5,524 nt of DNA. Source: Selenomonas sp. (GTDB taxonomy: Bacteria > Bacillota > Negativicutes > Selenomonadales > Selenomonadaceae). The position numbers and the translations under genes were made by a program. This document shows, piece by piece, positions 1 through 5,524 of the stretch (position 1 is the first letter of the stretch; the number at the start of each line of letters is the position of its first letter). The notes beneath the pieces were generated by a model. That model was not told the origin of the DNA. It searched no databases and saw nothing but the letters and a program-made list of their open reading frames with translations. The stretch covers positions 1 to 5,524 of the forward strand of contig DOYB01000234.1 of NCBI GenBank assembly GCA_003518745.1, in the 5' to 3' direction.

Positions 1-602
1 ATTAATGCAATCAATGTCAGTACACAGCCCTCTATACGTCCAAAAATCAAGCCAAGATTCTTCTTTTGCATTATCTGAGTACGAATACGTCCGGCACAAA
101 TGGCTATACCGGAAAAAATAGAGAATGCCTGTATTGCGAATATAAGACCCAAAAGGGCAATATGCAGATTTGCCGAAGGATGTGCCAGATCCACGAACTG
201 GGGAAGGAAGGCTAAAAAGAAAAGCAGTACCTTGGGATTCAAAACGTTCATCAAAACTCCCCTCTTATAAAGAGCCCTCCCTTCTCCCGATTGAAGCGCG
301 GTTGCAATGCGGAGCTCCCCCTTGGCATGGAATGCTCCCCATGCCAGAAACAGGAGATAAGCCGCCCCAACATATTGAAGCAGGTTCAAGGCGAGGGGGG
401 AACTTTGGAGCAAGGCAGCAACTCCCAGTATAACCAGCATGGTATGAAACAATATGCCGCTGGCAAGTCCTCCCGCAAGGATGATGCCGCTTTTCGCCCC
501 ATCAGCAAGGCTCTTGGACAAAAGGTACATATTATCCGGTCCCGGCGCCAGTGTAAGCAGTATCGAGGCCGTCAGAAAATAAAGCAATGTAGATGATTCC
601 AT
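1..602 (-). CDS. LysE/RhtB-family amino-acid exporter, 3' end cut by window edge
   Basis: This is an inner-membrane exporter of the LysE/RhtB family, whose characterised members move amino acids or related small metabolites out of the cell. The substrate here cannot be told. The reading frame gives 200 codons from the ATG at 602 and then runs off the left edge. Family members are usually about 200-215 residues, so only the last few residues are missing. The family signature APGPDNMYLL lies at residues 19-28, and LNPKVLLFFLAFLPQF at 121-136. Hydrophobic stretches near residues 5-22, 38-66, 70-90, 123-138, 147-170 and 186-200 fit the usual six-helix layout. The start is supported by GGGGAGG placed 5 bases upstream. 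It is divergent from the TerD gene across a 189-base gap. Family assignment is confident; calling it a threonine, homoserine or lysine exporter would be a guess. Confidence 0.93.
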   Translation of the reverse strand, partial: MESSTLLYFLTASILLTLAPGPDNMYLLSKSLADGAKSGIILAGGLASGILFHTMLVILGVAALLQSSPLALNLLQYVGAAYLLFLAWGAFHAKGELRIATALQSGEGRALYKRGVLMNVLNPKVLLFFLAFLPQFVDLAHPSANLHIALLGLIFAIQAFSIFSGIAICAGRIRTQIMQKKNLGLIFGRIEGCVLTLIAL

Positions 603-607
603 ATAAT

Positions 608-614
608 CCTCCCC
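608..614 (-). promoter_or_regulatory. Ribosome binding site of the LysE-family gene
   Basis: On the minus strand this reads GGGGAGG, 5 bases before the ATG at 602. It fixes the start of the exporter and rules out later in-frame ATGs such as codon 25. Confidence 0.8.
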
Positions 615-640
615 AAAAATCTATAACACTGTAACATTTT

Positions 641-669
641 AGCATAATCGGCCATAACAAGGGAAGCAA
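641..669 (-). promoter_or_regulatory. Candidate sigma-A-type promoter of the LysE-family gene
   Basis: On the minus strand there is a -35-like TTGCTT (669-664), a 17-base spacer and a -10-like TATGCT (646-641). This would start transcription near 634, about 30 bases before the exporter ATG. Each box matches consensus at four positions, so this is a plausible but weak promoter. It is the best-spaced candidate I found in this gap for the minus strand. It is a match by eye, not a scored prediction. Confidence 0.4.
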
Positions 670-697
670 TACATCTATTTAAGCCGACCATAATTTC

Positions 698-726
698 TTG
701 AAAAATCAAACATTTTACTATATAAT
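698..726 (+). promoter_or_regulatory. Strong sigma-A-type promoter of the TerD-family gene
   Basis: TTGAAA (698-703) is followed by exactly 17 bases and then a perfect TATAAT (721-726). This is one mismatch from the full sigma-70/sigma-A consensus with the ideal spacer. The surrounding sequence is AT-rich. Transcription would begin near 733, giving a leader of about 58 bases before the ATG at 792. The match points to housekeeping sigma-factor expression. A nearby repressor or activator is not excluded. Confidence 0.85.
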
Positions 727-776
727 AATCAAGGAAACTCTCATAGGTATCAAGTTTATCCATATTTATACAATCT

Positions 777-783
777 AAGGGGG
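777..783 (+). promoter_or_regulatory. Ribosome binding site deciding the TerD start
   Basis: AAGGGGG ends 8 bases before the ATG at 792, a normal spacing. An in-frame TTG at 786 could be taken as an upstream start but would sit only 2 bases from this site. The ATG at 792 is therefore preferred, and it gives the usual TerD N-terminus (MAISLQKGQK). Confidence 0.75.
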
Positions 784-791
784 ATTTGATT

Positions 792-1370
792 ATGGCAATA
801 AGCTTACAGAAGGGTCAGAAGGTTGATTTGACTAAGGGCAATCCGAATCTGTCGAAGATTGTCGTAGGACTTGGTTGGGACACCAATAAGTACGACGGCG
901 GCGCGGATTTTGACCTTGATGCGGCAGCATTCCTGCTTGGAGCCAATGGCAAGGTCCTAAGGGATGAGGATTTCGTTTTCTATAACAACCTTAAGCATGA
1001 TTCCGGCAGTGTGCTGCATATGGGCGACAACCTTACAGGCGAAGGCGAGGGCGATGACGAGCAGATAAAGGTCGACCTTTCCAAGGTTCCCTCCAATATC
1101 GAAAAAATCAGCTTTACGGTTACAATACATGAAGCAGACAGCCGGCATCAGAACTTCGGGCAAGTTTCCAATGCCTTTATACGCATAGTTGACGAGACCA
1201 CGAACAGGGAAATCATCAGGTACGACCTTGGTGAGGATTTCTCCGTCGAAACAGCGGTTGTCGTAGGTGAGTTGTACCGTCGCGGCGGCGAATGGAAATT
1301 CAATGCCATCGGAAGCGGATTCAAGGGCGGTCTTGCGGCCCTTGGCAGAAACTTCGGTGTAAACGTTTAA
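792..1370 (+). CDS. terD: TerD-family calcium-binding stress protein
   Basis: This encodes a 192-residue cytoplasmic protein of the TerD family (TerD/TerE/TerZ and Bacillus YceD/YceE-like general stress proteins). Family members bind Ca2+ and are linked to tellurite resistance, phage and colicin tolerance, or general stress, but their biochemical role is not settled. The length is typical of a full single-domain member. Visible hallmarks are VVGLGWDTNKYDGG (24-37), the acidic FDLDAAAFLL (40-49), the acidic loop GDNLTGEGEGDDE (78-90) and the C-terminal GSGFKGGLAALGRNFGV (174-190). The acidic stretches are the expected Ca2+ sites. There is no signal peptide or membrane segment. The gene has its own strong promoter and a downstream hairpin, so it is probably transcribed alone. 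No TerC, TerB, TerA or toxic-anion-resistance gene accompanies it in the window, so a tellurite role should not be assumed. The symbol denotes the family, not a proven orthologue. Confidence 0.95.
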   Translation: MAISLQKGQKVDLTKGNPNLSKIVVGLGWDTNKYDGGADFDLDAAAFLLGANGKVLRDEDFVFYNNLKHDSGSVLHMGDNLTGEGEGDDEQIKVDLSKVPSNIEKISFTVTIHEADSRHQNFGQVSNAFIRIVDETTNREIIRYDLGEDFSVETAVVVGELYRRGGEWKFNAIGSGFKGGLAALGRNFGVNV

Positions 1371-1415
1371 CTTGAAGACGCAAAGAATTTAGAAATCGTT
1401 TTCCGTGGTAATATG

Positions 1416-1465
1416 AACAAAGGGAGCCGGCGAAGAAGTATTCCTTCGTCAGCTCCCTCTGTTTT
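1416..1465. terminator. Hairpin terminator between converging genes, probably bidirectional
   Basis: The two arms form a long interrupted stem. AACA (1416-1419) pairs with TGTT (1460-1463), AGGGAGC (1421-1427) with GCTCCCT (1452-1458), and CGAAG (1431-1435) with CTTCG (1444-1448), around a short loop. On the plus strand it is followed by TTTT ending at 1465, suiting termination of the TerD transcript 46 bases after its stop codon. On the minus strand the stem starts directly after the bisphosphatase stop codon and ends in TTTGTT, a weaker T tract. Termination for the plus strand is more certain than for the minus strand. Confidence 0.85.
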
Positions 1466-3390
1466 CATACAAACGTACTGCTTCTGGTGGGCTTTATACG
1501 CCCCTCCTGATATGCCTTCAGAATACTATGCAGGTTATCTATTTCATCCCGTATGCCTATGCCATGATCCGTATCCCTCACAGTAGTACGATACGCTTGA
1601 AGCTCCACGGTTTTTGAAACGGACTCAATATCGCGGTTCTCCTTGAGCGCTGTCCGTATGTTGGCTATCTTCTGATGCTGCAGCAGCCTCATGCCCCGCG
1701 AATTGGAAATAAGGGTGTAACCCGATATGCCGGTTTTCTTATGATATGCCTCACTGAATCCGCCATCGATTACCAGAGCGCGGCCCCCTGCCTTTATGGG
1801 GGATTCCCCCTTGCGCACGCGCACCGGGACATGTCCGTTGATAATGTGCCCATGCTCCGGTGAAAGACCGAATTCCTCCAGAATCATGTGACATATATCT
1901 TCCCTGTCTATGAGCCTGAAATATGGATCTGAAGGCTCCTTCCATGTGCTTTCATCCTTGATGAAATCCCTCTCAAAGGTGTGGAACTCCCTTCCGGCCA
2001 CAGGTGAGAGATAGCCGCACCAAAGGAAGTACATGAAATCAAGCCCTGCCTGTTCACGCATGAAATATGCCTGTCTTGCCCTGTAATCGGCATAATCGAA
2101 ATATGCTTTACCCTTATACCGTTTTCCATCGAAAACGATTTCTTTCATGCTTCCGTCCTCATTCAATGGTACGGAACTGTGAAACAGCAGGTTTCCGTTG
2201 TAGCAGGTGTAAATCCCGCCCTTGCTATAGAGGTAATCCAGATGATGCTGGAGAGCCGGGCTCTCAGTGAAGAATGAAACAAGTTCACGGATCAGCTCAT
2301 GCTCATCCTCTGTCAGCTGGCAGGGATCCTCGGCTTTAGCCTTTATGTCTGAAATGGGGAAGTTATCCAATGGATAACGTTTTCCATCAGCTAGGGTCAC
2401 TGTCTTTGTTTCAGCATCTACCTTATCCAGAAGAAGCCGTCCATTCATCTTGAAATCCGGATTTCGTCTTATCAGCTGCCCCTCCAGCTTAAACATGAGC
2501 ATGGTTATTATACGCTCGGAAGCGCGGATAGGATCCTCCTTTGGGTATATGCGGGAGGCATATGTGGTAAGAGGACGCAAGCTTATACCGTATCCCCTTT
2601 CCAATACGTCCGTATTATTATAGCGCAGGCTGTTCCTTATGACAGCGGCTATACAGACCTCGCTCCCAAGGGCTGCCCCCATCCAGAGCACGTCATGGTT
2701 CCCCCACTGGATATCCACCGAAGGATGTTCCATAAGCCTGTCCAGGATGGCATCGGGACGGCTGCCCCTATCGAAGAAATCACCGACTATGTGAAGACGT
2801 CCTATGGCAAGCCGTTTGATGAACTTTGTAAACGCTACAATGAATTCCGAAGCGGCGTTTATTTCGACTATGGTATCAAGCAGCTTCTTATGGTATACGG
2901 CCTGTGCCTCATCGGATTCCGGATGGGTGTTCATCAGCTCCAGTATGATGGTGTCATAGCCATGTGGAATGAAGCCACGCATCTTGAAGGAAGGATATTT
3001 AAAAGACATGAATTTGGACAACTCCAAGAGCTGGAACAGAATCTTTCTGCACCAGTCCGGGGTATTTCGCTTCTGGGCCGCTATCTGCTTAAGTTTTTCA
3101 TTTGGATAGTATATAAGGGTACAGAACTCGGCCTTTTCATCCTCTGTCATGCGCACCCCGAAAAGATAATCGACCTTTTCCCGGATTACACCCGAGCAGT
3201 TATTTATTATGTGATAAAAAAGGTCGTATTCACCGTGAAGGTCGCTCATGAAGTGCTCGCCCTCCTTGGGGAGGCTCAGACGCGCCTGAAGATAAATCAG
3301 CTTTTCATATATGGCTTCTTTAGTGGGATATTTCTCGGACAAAAGTCGCATTATGTTCTTGTCCCGGTTTTGGCAGCCTGCCGTTGGCAT
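1465..3390 (-). CDS. fbp: Class III fructose-1,6-bisphosphatase
   Basis: This enzyme hydrolyses fructose-1,6-bisphosphate to fructose-6-phosphate and phosphate, the committed step of gluconeogenesis, in the cytoplasm. It belongs to the class III type known from Bacillus, a metal-dependent (Mn2+) calcineurin-like phosphatase unrelated to class I and II enzymes. The 641-residue product carries the metal-ligand motifs in order: SDLHGEYD (49-56), GDFFDRG (203-209) and WGNHD (229-233). Later conserved blocks are CYNGNLLFHSSVP (396-408), GHIINGHVPV (514-523) and IDGGFSEAYH (541-550). The insert between the metal motifs and the C-terminal blocks is typical of this class. The B. subtilis enzyme is about 670 residues, so this one has a shorter N-terminus but is otherwise complete. 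The ATG at 3390 is chosen because AGAGGAGG lies 7 bases upstream. An in-frame ATG at 3429 would add 13 residues and overlap the debranching gene. The gene lies 20 bases after that gene, probably on the same transcript, and ends at the hairpin. Confidence 0.96.
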   Translation of the reverse strand: MPTAGCQNRDKNIMRLLSEKYPTKEAIYEKLIYLQARLSLPKEGEHFMSDLHGEYDLFYHIINNCSGVIREKVDYLFGVRMTEDEKAEFCTLIYYPNEKLKQIAAQKRNTPDWCRKILFQLLELSKFMSFKYPSFKMRGFIPHGYDTIILELMNTHPESDEAQAVYHKKLLDTIVEINAASEFIVAFTKFIKRLAIGRLHIVGDFFDRGSRPDAILDRLMEHPSVDIQWGNHDVLWMGAALGSEVCIAAVIRNSLRYNNTDVLERGYGISLRPLTTYASRIYPKEDPIRASERIITMLMFKLEGQLIRRNPDFKMNGRLLLDKVDAETKTVTLADGKRYPLDNFPISDIKAKAEDPCQLTEDEHELIRELVSFFTESPALQHHLDYLYSKGGIYTCYNGNLLFHSSVPLNEDGSMKEIVFDGKRYKGKAYFDYADYRARQAYFMREQAGLDFMYFLWCGYLSPVAGREFHTFERDFIKDESTWKEPSDPYFRLIDREDICHMILEEFGLSPEHGHIINGHVPVRVRKGESPIKAGGRALVIDGGFSEAYHKKTGISGYTLISNSRGMRLLQHQKIANIRTALKENRDIESVSKTVELQAYRTTVRDTDHGIGIRDEIDNLHSILKAYQEGRIKPTRSSTFV

Positions 3391-3397
3391 GAAAAAA

Positions 3398-3405
3398 CCT
3401 CCTCT
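3398..3405 (-). promoter_or_regulatory. Ribosome binding site deciding the fbp start
   Basis: On the minus strand this reads AGAGGAGG, 7 bases before the ATG at 3390. It sits wholly in the 20-base gap after the debranching-enzyme stop codon. It favours the 641-residue product over the longer form starting at 3429. Confidence 0.85.
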
Positions 3406-3410
3406 CAGCT

Positions 3411-5504
3411 TTACCGATTCGCGACGCATACCATTACCGAACGTGCTCCCAGCAGGAATGGCAATCCAGTATTGAGAGGCAACGGTTCTTCATAGAAGGA
3501 CTTATCCATAGAGCCTGTATTGGCAACCAGTTTCCACGCGGCCCCCTCCGGCAAAGCGGGAAGCCAGATACTATGAGGCTCCCAATGGGCATTTATACCT
3601 ATGTATATAAAGTCGTCAGTGCCGTCATCCAGCTTCCCGGCAAACATGAGGGCAATCAAATGGCTTTCGTACGAATCATCAAACTGCCATGCATTCACAC
3701 CATGAAGGCTGACCATGGAAAAGCCCTGCGGCGTGCCCTTGGACTGACGCCTGAGGACAGGGTGAGCCTTGCGGAAGGCTATCATGCCCTTGAAGAAATC
3801 AAAGATATCCTTGTTCTTTTCAAGCATGGTCCAATCCAGCCACGAAACCTCATTATCCTGGCAATATGGGTTGTTATTGCCGAACTGTGTATTGCCGAAT
3901 TCATCCCCCGCCAATATCATTGGGATTCCAAGGCTTACCAGCAACACCGCTGCCGCGTTTTTCACCATACGGTGGCGAAGCTCGTTGACCTTGGGGTCGT
4001 CTGTTTCCCCTTCGCAGCCGCAGTTCCAGCTGAAGTTGTCGTTGGCTCCGTCAGTGTTGTTCCAGCCATTTGCCTCATTGTGCTTCTGATTATAGGAATA
4101 CAGATCCCAAAGGGTGAATCCATCGTGGCAGGTAATGAAGTTGACAGAGGCACAATCCCCACGCCAGTATGGATTGTATATATCCTCTGAGCCGGTTATG
4201 CGGGACACCATAGTACTGGCCAGACCGCAATCGCCCTTTAGGAAACGGCGCAGGTCATCACGGTAGCGTCCATTCCACTCGGCCCACCTTCCGTAGGCGG
4301 GGAAAGAGCCCACCTGATAGAGTCCGCCCGCATCCCATGCCTCCGCAATGAGCACCGAATTTGCCAAAAGGGGATCGCAGGCCAACGCCTCCAAGAGGGG
4401 AGGATTGTTCATCGGAGAACCGTCCTGACTGCGTCCGAGTATGGAGGCAAGATCGAAGCGGAAGCCATCCACATGATATTCACTGACCCAGTAGCGCAAG
4501 CAGTTCAAAATCATATTTCGTACGACCGGATGGTTGCAGTTCATGGTATTGCCGCAGCCACTGAAATTGAAATAGGATCCGTCCGGAGCAAGTATGTAAT
4601 AAATCTTGTTATCTATCCCCTTGAAGGATATGTATGGGCCTCTTTCATCCCCCTCTGCCGTGTGGTTAAACACCACGTCAAGAATAACCTTCAGATCATT
4701 CTTGTGCATTTCACGTATCAGATTCTTGAACTCGTCCATCTGCAGGGAGTAGCGTCCACTGGCTGCGTACCCCGCCTTGGGAGCAAAGAAAGCCACGGTA
4801 CTGTAGCCCCAGTAATTGTACAGGGGATCCCCGTTCGCATCCTTACGCAGCCCGGCTCGCGTGTCCTCCATCTCGTCGAACTCAAACACCGGAAGCAGCT
4901 CCACTGCCGTGACACCAAGCTCCTTCAGATAAGGTATCTTTTCCCTCAGGGCAGCGAATGTGCCCCTGTATTTCGCGTTAGAGGATTCATGCTGGGTAAA
5001 GCCACGAACATGCATTTCATAGATTATGAGTTCATTATGGGGAGTGGGCAGAGGTCTGTCACCGCGCCAGTCAAAGTCGTCTCTGGCAACCTTAGACCTG
5101 TATTGGAAGGGATTGGTCCAGTCCGGTGTCTCTCCCCAGATATCCCGTCCCGATACTATCTTCGCATAGGGATCCATGAGGCATTTTGTACGATCAAAGA
5201 TATACCCCGCCGCGACATCGTACTTTCCATCAATATAGAAACCGTATTCTAGGTTTTCATAATCCAGATCGAAAACAATCATGGAAAAGACATTCCCTAT
5301 ACGGTAACTCTCCGGGTAAGGAATCACCGCAAAGGGCTCCCTCTCCTGAGCATGGAACAACACAAGGGCGCAGGATTTTGCTCCTGCCGAATAAATGGTG
5401 AAATTCACGCCTCCCGGCACTATCAGGGAGCCATGGTAAAAGAACAGTCCTGGCCGTATATGAAATCCTTCATATATGTCTGTCGGCACCATATCGATAC
5501 GCAT
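3411..5504 (-). CDS. glgX: GlgX/isoamylase-type glycogen debranching enzyme
   Basis: This GH13-family enzyme hydrolyses alpha-1,6 branch points. In the GlgX pathway it acts on the short-branched limit dextrin left by glycogen phosphorylase. The 697-residue protein has an N-terminal beta-sandwich (CBM48/isoamylase-N type, roughly residues 15-105), a catalytic barrel (about 155-580) and a C-terminal beta domain (about 590-697). All four GH13 regions are intact: DVVFNH (276-281), GFRFDLAS with nucleophile Asp351 (347-354), IAEAWD with acid/base Glu388 (386-391) and TCHDGF with Asp461 (458-463). The stretch YNQKHNEANGWNN (471-483) is characteristic of the GlgX/TreX/isoamylase group rather than pullulanases or amylases. 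There is no signal peptide, so it acts inside the cell on stored glycogen. E. coli GlgX is about 657 residues; this one is slightly longer. The ATG at 5504 has GGGGAGAGG 5 bases upstream. It is probably the first gene of a glgX-fbp transcript whose promoter lies beyond the right edge. Exact chain-length preference cannot be read from the sequence. Confidence 0.95.
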   Translation of the reverse strand: MRIDMVPTDIYEGFHIRPGLFFYHGSLIVPGGVNFTIYSAGAKSCALVLFHAQEREPFAVIPYPESYRIGNVFSMIVFDLDYENLEYGFYIDGKYDVAAGYIFDRTKCLMDPYAKIVSGRDIWGETPDWTNPFQYRSKVARDDFDWRGDRPLPTPHNELIIYEMHVRGFTQHESSNAKYRGTFAALREKIPYLKELGVTAVELLPVFEFDEMEDTRAGLRKDANGDPLYNYWGYSTVAFFAPKAGYAASGRYSLQMDEFKNLIREMHKNDLKVILDVVFNHTAEGDERGPYISFKGIDNKIYYILAPDGSYFNFSGCGNTMNCNHPVVRNMILNCLRYWVSEYHVDGFRFDLASILGRSQDGSPMNNPPLLEALACDPLLANSVLIAEAWDAGGLYQVGSFPAYGRWAEWNGRYRDDLRRFLKGDCGLASTMVSRITGSEDIYNPYWRGDCASVNFITCHDGFTLWDLYSYNQKHNEANGWNNTDGANDNFSWNCGCEGETDDPKVNELRHRMVKNAAAVLLVSLGIPMILAGDEFGNTQFGNNNPYCQDNEVSWLDWTMLEKNKDIFDFFKGMIAFRKAHPVLRRQSKGTPQGFSMVSLHGVNAWQFDDSYESHLIALMFAGKLDDGTDDFIYIGINAHWEPHSIWLPALPEGAAWKLVANTGSMDKSFYEEPLPLNTGLPFLLGARSVMVCVANR

Positions 5505-5509
5505 AATAA

Positions 5510-5518
5510 CCTCTCCCC
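5510..5518 (-). promoter_or_regulatory. Ribosome binding site of glgX
   Basis: On the minus strand this reads GGGGAGAGG, 5 bases before the ATG at 5504. A second in-frame ATG at 5492 would be 17 bases away, too far, so the upstream ATG is preferred. Only six bases remain beyond this site, so no promoter can be assessed. Confidence 0.7.
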
Positions 5519-5524
5519 GTTTCA

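Noticed and set aside
170..596. Plus-strand frames of 87 and 101 codons opposite the exporter
   Set aside because: The minus strand encodes a clear LysE-family protein across this whole stretch. These frames have low-complexity, non-protein-like composition.
572..763. A 63-codon minus-strand frame across the intergenic region
   Set aside because: It has no ribosome binding site, covers the TerD promoter, and overlaps the exporter start in another frame.
727..791. Possible riboswitch or attenuator in the TerD leader
   Set aside because: The leader is only about 58 bases and AT-rich. It shows only a weak imperfect pairing near 743-765 and no recognisable riboswitch elements.
792..1370. Assignment of the TerD gene to a tellurite-resistance or phage-defence island
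   Set aside because: No other ter or defence gene is present in the window, and the neighbours are an exporter and carbon-metabolism genes.
2695..3495. A 266-codon plus-strand open frame antisense to fbp
   Set aside because: It lies opposite a fully supported enzyme gene, resembles no protein family I recognise, and runs in a register that is a by-product of the minus-strand codon pattern.
3573..4190. A 205-codon plus-strand open frame with hydrophobic stretches, antisense to glgX
   Set aside because: The hydrophobic runs arise from reading conserved glgX codons backwards. I see no independent start signal or family resemblance.
4473..5252. A 259-codon plus-strand open frame antisense to glgX
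   Set aside because: It covers the conserved catalytic part of glgX on the other strand, shows no recognisable domain, and is best explained as a coding shadow.
1..5524. Mobile element, CRISPR array, tRNA/rRNA or prophage signature
   Set aside because: I saw no terminal inverted repeats, spaced repeat arrays, transposase or integrase motifs, or RNA gene cores. Almost all bases are explained by four conserved genes and their signals.

Overview
This is an ordinary-looking chromosomal window from a bacterium, most likely a member of the Bacillota (Firmicutes). The main evidence is a class III fructose-1,6-bisphosphatase, a family found mostly in that phylum. Strong GGAGG-type ribosome binding sites, a near-consensus sigma-A-type promoter and moderate GC content agree with this. 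I cannot name a genus from the sequence alone.

Layout from left to right. Positions 1-602 (minus strand) hold a LysE/RhtB-family amino-acid exporter that is complete except for its last few codons, which run off the left edge. Positions 603-791 are a divergent control region. It carries a clear promoter for the plus-strand gene, a weaker candidate promoter for the exporter, and a ribosome binding site for each. Positions 792-1370 (plus strand) hold a stand-alone TerD-family stress protein. Positions 1416-1465 form a strong hairpin that separates the converging genes and probably terminates transcription from both sides. On the minus strand, 5504-3411 encodes a GlgX-type glycogen debranching enzyme. 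It is followed after 20 bases by a class III fructose-1,6-bisphosphatase (3390-1465). All four genes are intact within the window, with no frameshifts or lost catalytic residues.

The debranching enzyme and the bisphosphatase form a small carbon-storage and gluconeogenesis unit. One opens glycogen branch points so that stored glucose can be released. The other performs the committed step that makes fructose-6-phosphate for sugar-phosphate and glycogen synthesis. Their tight spacing suggests one transcript, starting at or beyond the right edge. The TerD gene looks like its own single-gene transcript, with a promoter, leader and terminator. The exporter shares only the intergenic control region with it.

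I found no mobile element, CRISPR array, RNA gene, phage remnant or unrecognised gene cluster. The findings below are modest: regulatory architecture and gene pairing rather than a new system.
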